64,000 bases of DNA. Origin: Acanthochlamys bracteata (taxonomy: Eukaryota > Streptophyta > Magnoliopsida > Pandanales > Velloziaceae). The stretch spans positions 1,563,725-1,627,724 of the forward strand of contig CM034129.1 in NCBI GenBank assembly GCA_019914995.1, read 5' to 3'. The position numbers and the translations under genes are program-made. Below, in pieces: positions 34,806 to 45,053 of this stretch (the first letter of the stretch is position 1; every line of letters begins with the position of its first letter). The notes under the pieces are model-generated. The model was not told the origin of the DNA, searched no databases, and was given only the letters and a program-made list of their open reading frames with translations.

Positions 34806-37711
34806 TCAACATGTAGCTGTATCGTCCAGCTCCCCTTCCCCCTTAACACCCTTCCCGTCTGGAGGCTTCCTACTATGAAAATACATTATCAGCAGTCGAG
34901 ATAATTGCGATATGACTAAGCAGCACATCTATCTCAACCAACAAATATTTTTAAAAAAATGGTCAGAATGTATGCTTTATAAGATGCCCTAAAGTTTAAA
35001 CACCTTTGAGATAAAAGCGATTCCTCTGAGAGAGCCTTCTCTAATCTTTCTTCGAATGACATTGCATGCCAACTGACCTTTTGGTCCTGGAAACAAGTGA
35101 CACATAGATAAAGGCATTAGACCAAATTTTGTAGGAAAAAATCTGTTGTTTCATGATAAGTCAATCATCCATACCTCTTTGTACTTGTTTGTTGAATTTG
35201 GAATTCCTTTTCCATCCCAAGGTTTGGGAGGAGTAGGAGAAGGCTCATCCTCACTCCAATGGGCTGCAACCATTCCTATGATAGGTCTATCTTCATCGGT
35301 ACTCCTCAAGGACTTCTGAGATCCCTCCCTTGCTGCTGGTGGCTTCAGCCATTGCGATAAACTCGAGACAATAACTTGAGGTTCTTTATTATTCAGGGCA
35401 GGTATCACACTGCTAGGACTTCCAGGAGAAACATACTCTCCATTGACATTTGGTTCTACAAAGTGACACTTCCTTTCATCAGGATGCAAATCGCAATTTG
35501 TATTTTGTGCATTATCACTGTCACCCAGATTGGTTAATTGCTCAAACTTATCCTCAGACTGACCAAACTGATGAGAGCCTTCTTTTAAGGATCTCCGCTT
35601 AGATGAGTTCTCAACAGGATTTAATACAGGATGAACATACTCTAATCGGGTCCTGGCATTGTTCTCCCTCAGAAGGGCTCCATCTGCCCCTGTCAACGGA
35701 GTTGAAAATGCTTAATGCTTGGTTTTACATTAATTCAAATAAGCTCTCAACTTGTGTTGGGAACAAGTAATGAGAGTTATATTGAGGTCTATCAATGCCC
35801 GATGCAGCATCAGTACCTTCAAAATGAACAGGGTTGTCTGATGTAGGTCTTGCAGAATCCGATTCGTCACCAAAACAGGTGTGCTTGTCTTCAGACTGAT
35901 TGCTTTAGATAATGCCAAATGCAAGATGAAATCAGAATGAAACAGGTACAGGAATAGAGTAAAATCATGATGAGAAAGTAGCATATACACTGCAAAAAAG
36001 TAGTTTGTTGAGTGGTTGGATTTTCAAGGAACCTTTCAGAATACAGAGCCAATTGATCAAGCTGCTGTTCATCTTGGAAAAGTTTTTTAAGTGGTGTACC
36101 ACGGCGTCTTGAAGTAGAACTTCCAGCATTATCACTATCACCATGCTTTTGACAAAAAGTTCTAGTTGATGTCAAAAATGCATTCGGAGTCTCAACTACA
36201 GCACCAAGTTGAACCTGCTAACAAAAGCGAACACAGATAAGTGTTTAAGAGAAATGCAACCAAGTCCTAATGAGAAAACAGTGTCAAGCAGAGGTTCCTA
36301 ATCAAGGCAACATGAAACTTAGTGTAGGAACACCACACATATCTGCAGTAATATAAGCCAGCTATAGATGCTGGAAATGTTTCATGAATGTTTGAAATTT
36401 AAGTAAAATCTGCACATCAAGAGTTCATGAAATAAGCTTGCAATCTAGAGCAAGGTTGGTGAGTATTCTCATAATGAAATAAACCAGGAACACACTTTTA
36501 CATTAGAAGCGATATAGGTGTAACTAAAACAGTAGCTGATTTGGAAGTTGCCTAGAAACAAAATACATTACTATGGTTCCAGATCCCATCTTATATACGA
36601 GCAAGGATTATTTCTGTGAGTAAAAGACAGATAAAAGAACTATTGATGCTAAATACTATCATGACTTGTAAGAAGGTTTCCACAATCGTGTAAAGAAAAG
36701 GATCATTGTTACAAATGCAAAATGCACAAACATAGCTCCAGGAAGATAATCTATGAGCTCGGTTCTGAGACGTGTCTTCTGTTACCTCTCCAGAACGTGC
36801 TAAAACTATTTTAAGGTTGTACAAGGTCTAAAAGTTCAGCTCATCTCGCAGTTTTTCCAAAAGGCTAAGCAAAAGAGCTACTACACAGAGCCTACTTCAT
36901 TCTTACTGAAGCTTAAATCAAGGACAATTTGGTAAACATCTCTAGCGAGGTCATTATAAACTCTCAAGCACAAGACAAGAACGTCCACAAGACATATAAA
37001 GAGATAAATGCTTTGCCGTTGACAATCTACATCGTAATTTTCACGGTTCCTAATGAGGATGCCAAAACTAGTGCTACATAGTCATCTAATTTTGCCAAAT
37101 GTATTGCCTTAAAGATCAGTAGTCACTAAGTTTAGAACAACATTGGGGGCATTGCTCAAATTACCAATAAATAGCCATTGGCATCTAACTGTTCATTGTT
37201 TTTCCATGAAATCCAATTATGAACAAACAATTAAAGTCTCCCATGAAATCTGCAGTTAGCAACAAAAAAGAAATAAGTATTACTGCAAATTCAAAAGAAC
37301 TACCTCATTTTTCTGCTCACACCCTATGCTATTGTTCCCAAAATTTCTCTCACCGAAAGACGATCCATCCTCTACAAAGAATCACAAACAAACAAACAAA
37401 CAACAAAAACTTCAAAGTTTTCATAAGCACCAGAACTGAAACAGTCGAACTAATGCCACAATAATCTAAACTAAACTAAATCGTACCTGTTCTTAAGAGC
37501 ACAGATGCCAGCTGTCTATTAGGACATACGGATCCCTATACAAACAATCACATGAATTGAATTCAAGATCTAAAATAGTACCCTAAAAATAATTTATAGG
37601 AGATTAAAACAAAATTGTAATTTAAAAAAATTGAATCTTTACCGAGGGTTTGGAACGGATCGGTTTAGAAACACCATTTTTAATCCTAAAACACCCGAAA
37701 AAACAGCTCAT
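34806..37711 (-). CDS. Protein JASON-like
   Basis: Family of Arabidopsis JASON, needed for spindle arrangement in male meiosis II; other members have less clear roles. Exons in coding order: 37643-37711, 37487-37535, 37304-37371, 35991-36214, 35817-35902, 35175-35689, 35004-35086, 34806-34869; 385 residues, all phases agree. The N-terminus MSCFFGCFRIKNG is the Cys-rich opening of the family (often MGCFFGCFR). The middle holds VVETPNAFLTSTRTF and a Ser/Arg stretch. The C-terminal signature is RPIIGMVAAHWSEDEPSPTP, then WDGKGIPNSTNKYKE and DQKVSWHAMSFEERLEKALS. Two junctions need care: exon 5 begins at the AAAG acceptor giving HNQSEDKH, not at the next CAG, and it ends at GAAG|GTACTG; the other choices break the frame. 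Several minus ORFs here are read-through versions of these exons. Which paralogue of the family this is cannot be told by eye. Confidence 0.8.
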
Positions 37712-39260
37712 TGTTGTCTGAATCTTCTCAAATTAAATCCTTAAAACAAAAACAAAAATTGGTGAAACGAAGAAATGAAATGATTGATTCCGAAAGAGAG
37801 GTGGGAAGAGAGAGGGTTTATGGAGAGTTGGTGTGTCGCGATCAAATCAAAGAAAGAAAACTTATTGGAAAAGTTTTGAACCAGAATTCGAGAGGGAAAG
37901 AAAAAAAAAAAGAGAACGAAAATTGAATGATGAATGAAGGAATGGACGATCGTTACGTAGCAGTGAGTAGACAATCAGTGAAAAATAATTACGAGTTTAA
38001 AAAAAAAATTGACATTAATTCCCGGAATGTCTGGTTAAATTATTGCGGTAATTAAATTCCTTCCAAACTAACTTCAGTAGTTTCGCAAATTAGGACTTCT
38101 AAATAATTGTTTTATCCACTTATGACATAAAATAATTATTATTTACAAAATGTTGGCACTAAATTTAAATGGTAGACTATAAGATAAAATGCAATTTAGG
38201 GTCTCCAAATAATTATATTAGTAAAGTAGGACACTTGAAACTTCTGTTAGCAATTCTTATGCACTAAATGGTAGAATATCAGTACATTTTTTCAATTATT
38301 ATAATTACGATATTTATCAAAATAGAAAGTATGTAGAAACAAATTCATTGACTTATATAGCAGATTGATTTTAATTGTTCTAGATTTGAAATACATATAT
38401 TTGAGGAAGTTCAATACTACATTTCTAGCAGATGGGTAGCTAAAATATAATCACACTAGCAAAAAAATTGATTTTTTGTACTTGTAAAAAGAATAATTGT
38501 GTTATTGGCATATTTTAATTGCACCAAACTCTTTTTTTTTAATTTTGAATTTATTATTTTAGTTATTATTTTGAACTTTATTTTTACATTCATATCTAAT
38601 TTTATTTTAATAAAAAAAATATTTTATAAATTTCACTTACCACTATAAATTTTATTTTATCGAATCATTTTTCGAACGAATTTTACGTTCAAGAAATTTA
38701 GTTTTGGGAAAACTTATCGTATTATTGAAGTGATCTTCAAGGGATGCACACTGTGTCCAGGAAACTTGAATGAAGGGCGTGTTTATCAACACCCCAAATT
38801 CAATTTTTTTAAATTTATTTTTAATATAAAATACATACAAAAATTAAAATAAAATTTTTTATTAATAAAATTATTTTAAAAATTTATTTCTAAAATTTAC
38901 TATAAATATTACATTAATATATAATTTTATTAAATATTTTTAATTTTAATTTAATTTTTTCAATACACTTTCAAAAACCTCACTTCATCTATTTTTTTTA
39001 TCAAAGTAAACACGCTCGAAACTAACGACTAAATATTCAAACCAAGACTTACTAAAACCCTGCAATAAAACAAGCAAGCATTGCCACAGAAAGTTTAATT
39101 CTTCCCAAACTCCTTATCGGCAATGCATCAGTAGTCTCTATCTTTGGAGAAATTTTAACCAATGTCTGGTTCCGTTGTACGGATTGCAACACCCGAATAA
39201 CTCGTCTTTAGCTTCAGTAGAAGGAGAAGCAGTGTTAGTAGTAGCTGTGTTGTTGGTTGT
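37712..39260. other. Intergenic: JASON-like promoter, AT-rich spacer
   Basis: Starts with the 5' leader and promoter of the JASON-like gene, then AT-rich spacer with one terminal-inverted-repeat element. No coding content recognised. Confidence 0.5.
38775..39018. repeat. MITE-like element with clear terminal inverted repeats
   Basis: Left end GGGCGTGTTTATC at 38775, right end GTAAACACGCTC at about 39006-39017; the inner GCGTGTTTA/TAAACACGC pair is a perfect inverted repeat. The roughly 240-base core is almost all A and T. No ORF inside. Family unassigned; the size and ends fit a nonautonomous DNA transposon. Confidence 0.65.
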
Positions 39261-39274
39261 TGTCCTGCTGTTTC

Positions 39275-41287
39275 TTTGAAATGGGTTCTCGGCTTCGGTT
39301 GCTGCAGCGCCGGCAAGCAGGTCAGCTGAAAAAATTGTGTATGATGTTGTGTTAAAGCAAGCAGCATTGGCCGGAGAGGTTAGATTGAACAATAAGAAGA
39401 ACAGTGTTGTTGCTCTGCCGTTGCCCAAAAAAGTTTCTGGAACTTTCTTTGATCGGGGATTGCTGGAATGAAGCTTTTAAGAGGTGCGGCGAGGTCTGTA
39501 CCGAGTATGCCAAAATATTTTACTTGGGTAATTTTTTCTTCGTATTATTGTAGTTGAATCATGACTATGAAGTTTTGTGACAAACTATATCGCTGGTTAA
39601 TATTCAAACAAAAAAAGTGTCTTGTTTTGATATATGGATTTTTGAGCTTTATAATGACTTGAAATTTTCTTGGGATGATTTTCAGGTACCTTGCTTATGA
39701 CACCAGAGAGGAGAAGAGCTATTGGGGGCCATATGGTATGATTGATCTCTTCTTACATTACATTTTATCGAACAATCTGGTATTAGAAGTTGATTTTTCT
39801 TCCTTTGATTATAGAACTTCCAATTCAAGAGTGTAAGGTCAACTAAGTAAGGTCAAGAGCGAAGTTTTTCATCTTTGAATAACTTTAACCCGAAGTTGTT
39901 TGAATGTTTGTTTGTAATGTACTTGCATTGCGTCTAGCAAATTATAGTTGTCTTGCAGTAAATCAAGCACATGAGCAAAGTAATTGTCTGGTCATAGAAA
40001 ATTATGTTTTTTAGGCATAGTTTAGGATTTAATCGAAGCAGTATGTAAGACCTTTTTCTTGATGGAATCTGTTTGTAGACTGGAGAATCAGGACTTGTTA
40101 GGTTCGAGCAGTTTAATATCATTCTACTTGATCTCTACTTACCTGACAGAATCTTTAAACAAGAAGACTGTTGGTAAAATGTCGTTCATTATCTAGTGTG
40201 GTGCAGACGGACTGATGAGTTTGTGGATGGCCCTAACTCCTTCTACATAACACCTACTGCTCTAGATCGATGGGAGAAACGACTGAATGATTTGTTCAGT
40301 GGCCGTCCCTTTGATGTGTATGATGCAGCTCTTTCAGATACCGTCTCAAGATACACTGTGGACATTCAGGTTTTGAAAAGCATGCAACCTGTTAAGTTTT
40401 ATGATCAACAGAACCTATATTGCAAATGAGTTCTTGTAATTAAGGATTCTGCACTCTTTTGTTCACGCAGCCATTTAAGGACATGATTGAAGGAATGAGG
40501 TTAGACCTCAGAAAAAATCAAGGTACAACAACTTTGATGAGCTTTATCTTTATTGCTACTATGTAGGTGGAACGGAGGGACTATATGAGTGCTCCAGTAA
40601 TGGGCATTGATCTAGCTTCAAAAGCCTGAACGTAAAGTGTGTATAACGCACTTTCAGCTCTGGGGATTGCTAACCAGCTGATCAACATTCTCAGAGATGT
40701 TGGTGAGAGTAAGTTCTCGTGATACGTTGTTATATGCGTTATCTGCATAACAATGTGAAAATCACCTTTTCATCAGCAAAATATTCATGCCTGCCTTGTT
40801 GACCTTTTTGCATTTTTCAGATTATAGTGCTAGAAGGGGAAGAATTTACATTCCACAAGATGAACTAGCAGTAGCCCATTTGTCTGAGGATGATATTTTC
40901 CAGGGAAGAGTGACAGACAAATGGAGGAATTTCACAAAGGGTCAGATAAAACGTGCGAGGATGTTCTCCGATGAGGCTGCAAAAGGAATCACAGAGCCCC
41001 ATTCAGCCAGCAGATGGCCAGTATGAAAGATGCAGTCCTTTTTATCAGAGTACTTAATCCTATATTCAGCTATTGTACCATTAACAGTGTTGCTCCTTTA
41101 CATATTTGAGGTATTAGCTTCTTTACTATTGTATAGGCAGATATTATCTGCTATAGAAGCAAGTGATTATAACAACTTCACGAAGCGTGCATTTGTGGGA
41201 AAGATGAAGAAGTTGCTGTTGTTGCCAGTAGCTTATGCAGAATCTGTTGTGGGCAATTCTAACTATGATAGCTTGGAAGGAACCTGA
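39275..41287 (+). pseudogene. PSY: Phytoene synthase-like gene, decayed
   Basis: PSY joins two GGPP in plastids, the first committed carotenoid step. Pieces in order: EKIVYDVVLKQAAL (about 39331-39372), NEAFKRCGEVCTEYAKIFYL (about 39471-39530), GTLLMTPERRRAI (39687-39725), [13 protein letters not shown] with the first Asp-rich motif (from 40199), [35 protein letters not shown] (40471), [13 protein letters not shown] (about 40530), LGIANQLINILRDVGE (about 40660-40710), [14 protein letters not shown] (40833), RVTDKWRNF, and [14 protein letters not shown] to the stop at 41287. Frame changes occur between the first two blocks, around RLDLRK, around GLM-SAPVMG and around SKA-PER, with in-frame stops, so no full protein can be made. 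The second Asp motif, normally DVGED, reads DVGEN-YSARR across an intron, an unusual change. The 3' exons are clean. Likely a decayed extra PSY copy; some single-base changes might be consensus errors, but not all. Confidence 0.82.
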
Positions 41288-42467
41288 ACTGTGTTGCTCA
41301 GGTTTTGTTCTTTCATATTCTTTTTCTCATATCATTACAGAAAGTGTGAATTACAGTAGAATGATGTTGTATCATATGGAAAATTTCTTAACATTTTCTT
41401 TTTAAACCATAGCTCTTTCCCATGCGTCTGTGGGAAGGATGAAGGACTTTTGGTGGATTGCTTAAAATAATAGACTTAGAAAAAAAAGCTTTTTTTGGAC
41501 TTTCTCAGAAAACAATTTATTTTTTTAGCTTAAAAAAAAATTATACATATAATAATTTTATAATTTATTTATAACCGTAGAAAATTGTTGAGCCCCAAAA
41601 AGATTATCTTTTAGGCTCAACAGTGGGAGTGTGTTTGGGAGAAGCACCCAAAACGCACTCCCAAACGAGTAAGAAGAATTACTCTTGTTGCCAGTTGCTT
41701 ATGCCAAACCTTTATGGGCAACACCAAATATGATATAACATGGGAGGAACCTGAACACCCTTTGCTTTACATTTTTAATTCTTCTTCATTTCATTTGACA
41801 TACTTCAACCTGTATTTCCGAACAAATGTATCTCATCTCATCTTAAAAATAATAAGATGAAAAGATTTCCAGGGGAAGCTTCATCAACGAACATGTTGAT
41901 GCAAGAGTATAGCTGCATACAGCTAGAGCACCATAAGTTTATCATATATCCATGCAAAAGAGCACAAAAGAATTCGCCAAGTGAAACTCCAGTTCCGGGA
42001 CAAAGCCCACAACTTGAATTTAAACATTCAGGAAGTAAGTCATAGCGTATTCACTGGCACCCCAAAGGAAAAGAATGAAGAACCAAATCATGGATTTAAC
42101 CATTCACCGCAGCTAGCGACCTAAAGCAGACCACATTCCTTGAAAAAAGAAAATGAAACAAAAAACAAAAACAAAGATTTACCCTTTGCTTGAGTATTTC
42201 AAGAGGATAGTACTGTGTATCTAGTACAACGGTTCCTAAAAATTTAAGCTACAAGCTATTGAAGTCACATTATGCATTTACAGCTTTGCATCTAAAGCGT
42301 GCTAAAATACCACAGTACGCCAAAACCATAAAAGTGATCTCAATTTTTTTCTTTTTTTTTTCCCTTATAGAGCCGCCTGAGTGTCCTCTTTGAGAATCAC
42401 TCTGGAATCAAGTGCTATAATTCATAGCAACTCTTACTTTATATTCAAGATGAAACCAATGACATGC
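41288..42467. other. Intergenic: MITE-like element and 3' regions of convergent genes
   Basis: The PSY relic (plus) and the DUF1068 gene (minus) point toward each other. The gap holds one small element and a duplicate of part of the PSY tail wording: TTGTTGCCAGTTGCTTATGC at about 41688 echoes TTGTTGCCAGTAGCTTATGC at about 41220, followed in both by ...GGCAA..CTA.ATATGATA and GGAACCTGAAC. Confidence 0.55.
41455..41668. repeat. MITE-like element with internal hairpin
   Basis: Starts near TTTGGTGGATTGCTTAAAAT and ends AAAACGCACTCCCAAACGAG. It contains a perfect 9-bp hairpin TGTTGAGCC (41586-41594) / GGCTCAACA (41614-41622). AACGCACTCCCA is shared with the HAD intron element. It lies between the two copies of the PSY tail sequence, so it may have been involved in or followed that duplication. 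Confidence 0.55.
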
Positions 42468-44043
42468 TTAAAGCTGAGACCTGCGGTTCCCAAGCGTCCA
42501 GCCTTTTTGCCGAGCCCTCATCTCCCATAATGCAGTCAGTTTCTTTTGTTCCAATAATGCAGTCTCAGCTCTTTCCCTTGCTTCCTCACAGGTGTCCATC
42601 CCTGAGTTACATTTGTCAGCCTCTTTTTGGTATTGTGATGCCATCTTCTTGGCTTCGAGCAATGCCACATCAGCACGACGTTGAGCTTCTGCTGCCTCCT
42701 CTTCTCTCAGCTTCAATTCCTCTGATAGAAGGTCAGTGAAATTCCTATCCATTTCTTCACTCACCTCTGGATCCCGCTTGGCACAGTCTGACGTTGGGCA
42801 TAGAAAAAAATGTGTCATGAAGTTTTCTCAACTTCCAAACCCACCGTGTGCGTACTCCTCATTCCTCTAAGGTTCACTCAAGTTTTCTCAAGTAACATTC
42901 ACATGTAATATTATTAGTATACATAGATTACTTACATGCAATCAAACTACCACGGCAAGAATTCACCAAAATGCTATTAGCAACACATAAGCTATTTGGG
43001 AACATCTAAAATCCAGATCAAAATCAAGATACTGATAAGTTATCTTGACCTGAAATATCAAGGCGGAGAAACATGTAGTAAGAAACTAAAAGGCAATTGA
43101 TCTTTAGAACTATTCGTCAATGAAAGACTGACAGTAAATGACCATTAGTATCTCACTCATGGTTGTAAACTATTAAGTAAAATCTTAACTAAGCAGACAA
43201 AAGCAGATGACAAGGACTCTATCCCATGAACAAATCATCATCCACCTATATGCCAGTCTCCATCATACCAACAAACATTTCATACAGTCATTGTAAGAGT
43301 TGAACGTCTTAGGACATTCTTACTGAAACAAAGGCTAATGCCCACCAGATACTACATGTAATTCGCAGATTTGGCATTAATAAGATGTTGTAGGATAATC
43401 AACAACTACTATTTTGTCAAGAACTTGCACGGAACTCAAGTATCAAACTACTCCAACACTAAACCAAGCACAATCATATGAAATCTGAATGTAACAGTCG
43501 AAACAATATCCCTCAATTAATTCCACTTCCAGCAACTACTGACAAGTTAAAATCTTAATTATTTTCAGCCCCTATCACACAAAACCATAGACAGTCTCCA
43601 ATAACAGATCACTAGCCTCAACATTTCCAACATACATAAAACAATTTATATAAAAAAGTGTCAAAAACTGACCTGCAAAAGTGAGATTGCTGAGTTCTGC
43701 AAAATTCAGAAACCAAAAAAACAAAAACAAAATTCAATGAATAATCAAAGCATAAGTGTTACAGATCCAGATTCCTTGAAGAAACAAAAAAACAAGAGAT
43801 CACGAAGAGACCCAGATCCAGTGGGGCCTACCAACCTTGAGCTAACGAGAGTAACGGTTGATCGGAGCAGTCACACTCGCAGGGAGGACACGAGCCAGCG
43901 ACGGAGGAAGAAGAAGAACCGAGGGCTTCCATCACGTGCCAGTAGAGTGGTGGGCCCACAATATATGCAGCCAGACCTAGAGCCATTACTGCAACCAGAA
44001 CACGTACCGTACCTGCTCTCACCACTCCAAACCCTGCCGCCAT
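42468..44043 (-). CDS. DUF1068 protein, NKS1/ELMO1 family (Golgi)
   Basis: Plant-specific single-pass Golgi membrane proteins; Arabidopsis NKS1 and ELMO1 affect cell adhesion and pectin or Golgi organisation. Exons in coding order: 43836-44043, 43673-43696 (only 24 bases), 42468-42787; 183 residues, phases agree. The N-terminus has a membrane segment (VRVLVAVMALGLAAYIVGPP) followed by PPLYWHVMEAL and the Cys-rich SCPPCECDCS. The C-terminal half is a charged coiled coil with ADCAKRDPEVSEEM, LLSEELKLREEEA, ASQYQKEADKCNSGMDTCEE and KKLTALWEMRARQKGW, all family hallmarks. The 5' leader carries a GA repeat and the upstream region a pair of site II motifs. No damage seen. Confidence 0.93.
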
Positions 44044-44045
44044 TT

Positions 44046-44068
44046 TCTCTCTCTCTCTCTCTCTCTCT
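44046..44068. repeat. (CT)n microsatellite in DUF1068 5' leader
   Basis: About eleven CT units immediately upstream of the DUF1068 start codon (GA on the coding strand), so the tract ends two bases from the ATG and lies in the transcribed leader. Confidence 0.85.
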
Positions 44069-44272
44069 ATTCTGCTTCTTTCTTTTCGAAGAAGAAGAGA
44101 AAGAAGACGAAGGAGAGCTGTCGGTGGGCGCGTAACTAACTCTTCTAATGTAGACGATGATATTGACGTTAATGATAATTAAACCAATTAGTTAATTAAT
44201 TTAGGACGCGTAAAAGTTTGACGGGCTTGCTAGAGACCCAAGCTTACTAGTCCAACCCATTTTCGAATTAAC

Positions 44273-44299
44273 TGGGCCGAGTTCAACACACATGGCCCA
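44273..44299. promoter_or_regulatory. Inverted pair of TGGGCC site II elements
   Basis: ACTGGGCC at 44271-44278 faces GGCCCAGT at 44294-44301, a perfect 8-bp inverted repeat. Both are site II (TCP-type) motifs, 230 bases upstream of the DUF1068 start and 750 upstream of the GT8-like gene, so they could serve the first or both. Confidence 0.5.
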
Positions 44300-44420
44300 G
44301 TTTCAATCAAGTTTTAGAGATAATTGCAAATGCAGCACTTATTTTGAGTAAGTAGCAAACTAACCCCTTTATTTTCTATTATTTGATAAATAATACACAC
44401 ATGCACATGCAGATAGATTA

Positions 44421-44650
44421 GGGGACGTTTAAGAGTACTTTAAAATAGAATTTTTTAAAATAAAATATTTTATTTTTTTAAAAAATGAGCTCTAAAAATA
44501 TACAATAAAAAAATTTTACTATATAAAATTTTTTTAAACTTTCTAAATTTTTGAATAAATTTTTTAAATACTTATAAAATATATATTAAAAAATATAAAA
44601 TAAAAAATTTAAAAACTATTTTTCTGATAAGCTAAGCCAAACCGCCCCAT
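44421..44650 (+). repeat. AT-rich MITE-like element between two genes
   Basis: Entry GGGGACGTTTAAGAGTACTT, exit CTAAGCCAAACCGCCCC. The core (ATACAATAAAAAAATTTTAC, then AAATACTTATAAAATATATA) closely follows desert copies C and E, showing the family also sits near genes. Confidence 0.6.
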
Positions 44651-44651
44651 T

Positions 44652-45053
44652 AATATGATTTATAAATGTTCCTATTGAAGTTCAAAAGACTCGGCTAAGT
44701 ACTTTTAAAAACAATTTATTTACTATTAATCTTAAAAATATTACTGATAACAAAGTATTGTGATTCGTACATATAGCCTATGCATCTTAACTATTATTGT
44801 ATTACAAAATATTTTTCAGCAAAAATATTTGTTATCCAAAAAGTTACACAAAATTAACATAAGTAAAATTTGAGGAAAACAAAACTCTAAATGTTAGGAG
44901 ATCAAATACCCAGACACTGTATTCTGCCAAATAACGTGGGACTTAAAATGGTTATACTTATTAACTATGGACCTATTATGTAAATTCGTTATCGTAACTT
45001 GTACTGTTGAAATACAGAATTTTCAGCAGTTGACTTTCCCGCGTTGTTGTTCA
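44652..45053. other. Promoter region of the GT8-like gene
   Basis: AT-rich spacer leading to a short leader; no ORF of note other than an in-frame upstream extension (44967) of the first exon, judged untranslated. Confidence 0.4.

Noticed and set aside
35730-36175. Apparent frame breaks between JASON-like exons 4, 5 and 6
   Set aside because: Choosing the AAAG acceptor (CAATCAG...) and the GAAG|GTACTG donor restores all phases, so no damage is needed.
39138-39428. Minus-strand ORF of 96 residues opposite the PSY relic
   Set aside because: It is the complement of the PSY-like first exon (EKIVYDVVLKQAAL lies on the plus strand), and its own product is a Thr/Asn-rich sequence without family likeness.
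42464-42739. 91-residue plus ORF over the DUF1068 last exon
   Set aside because: Antisense shadow of the conserved coiled-coil exon.
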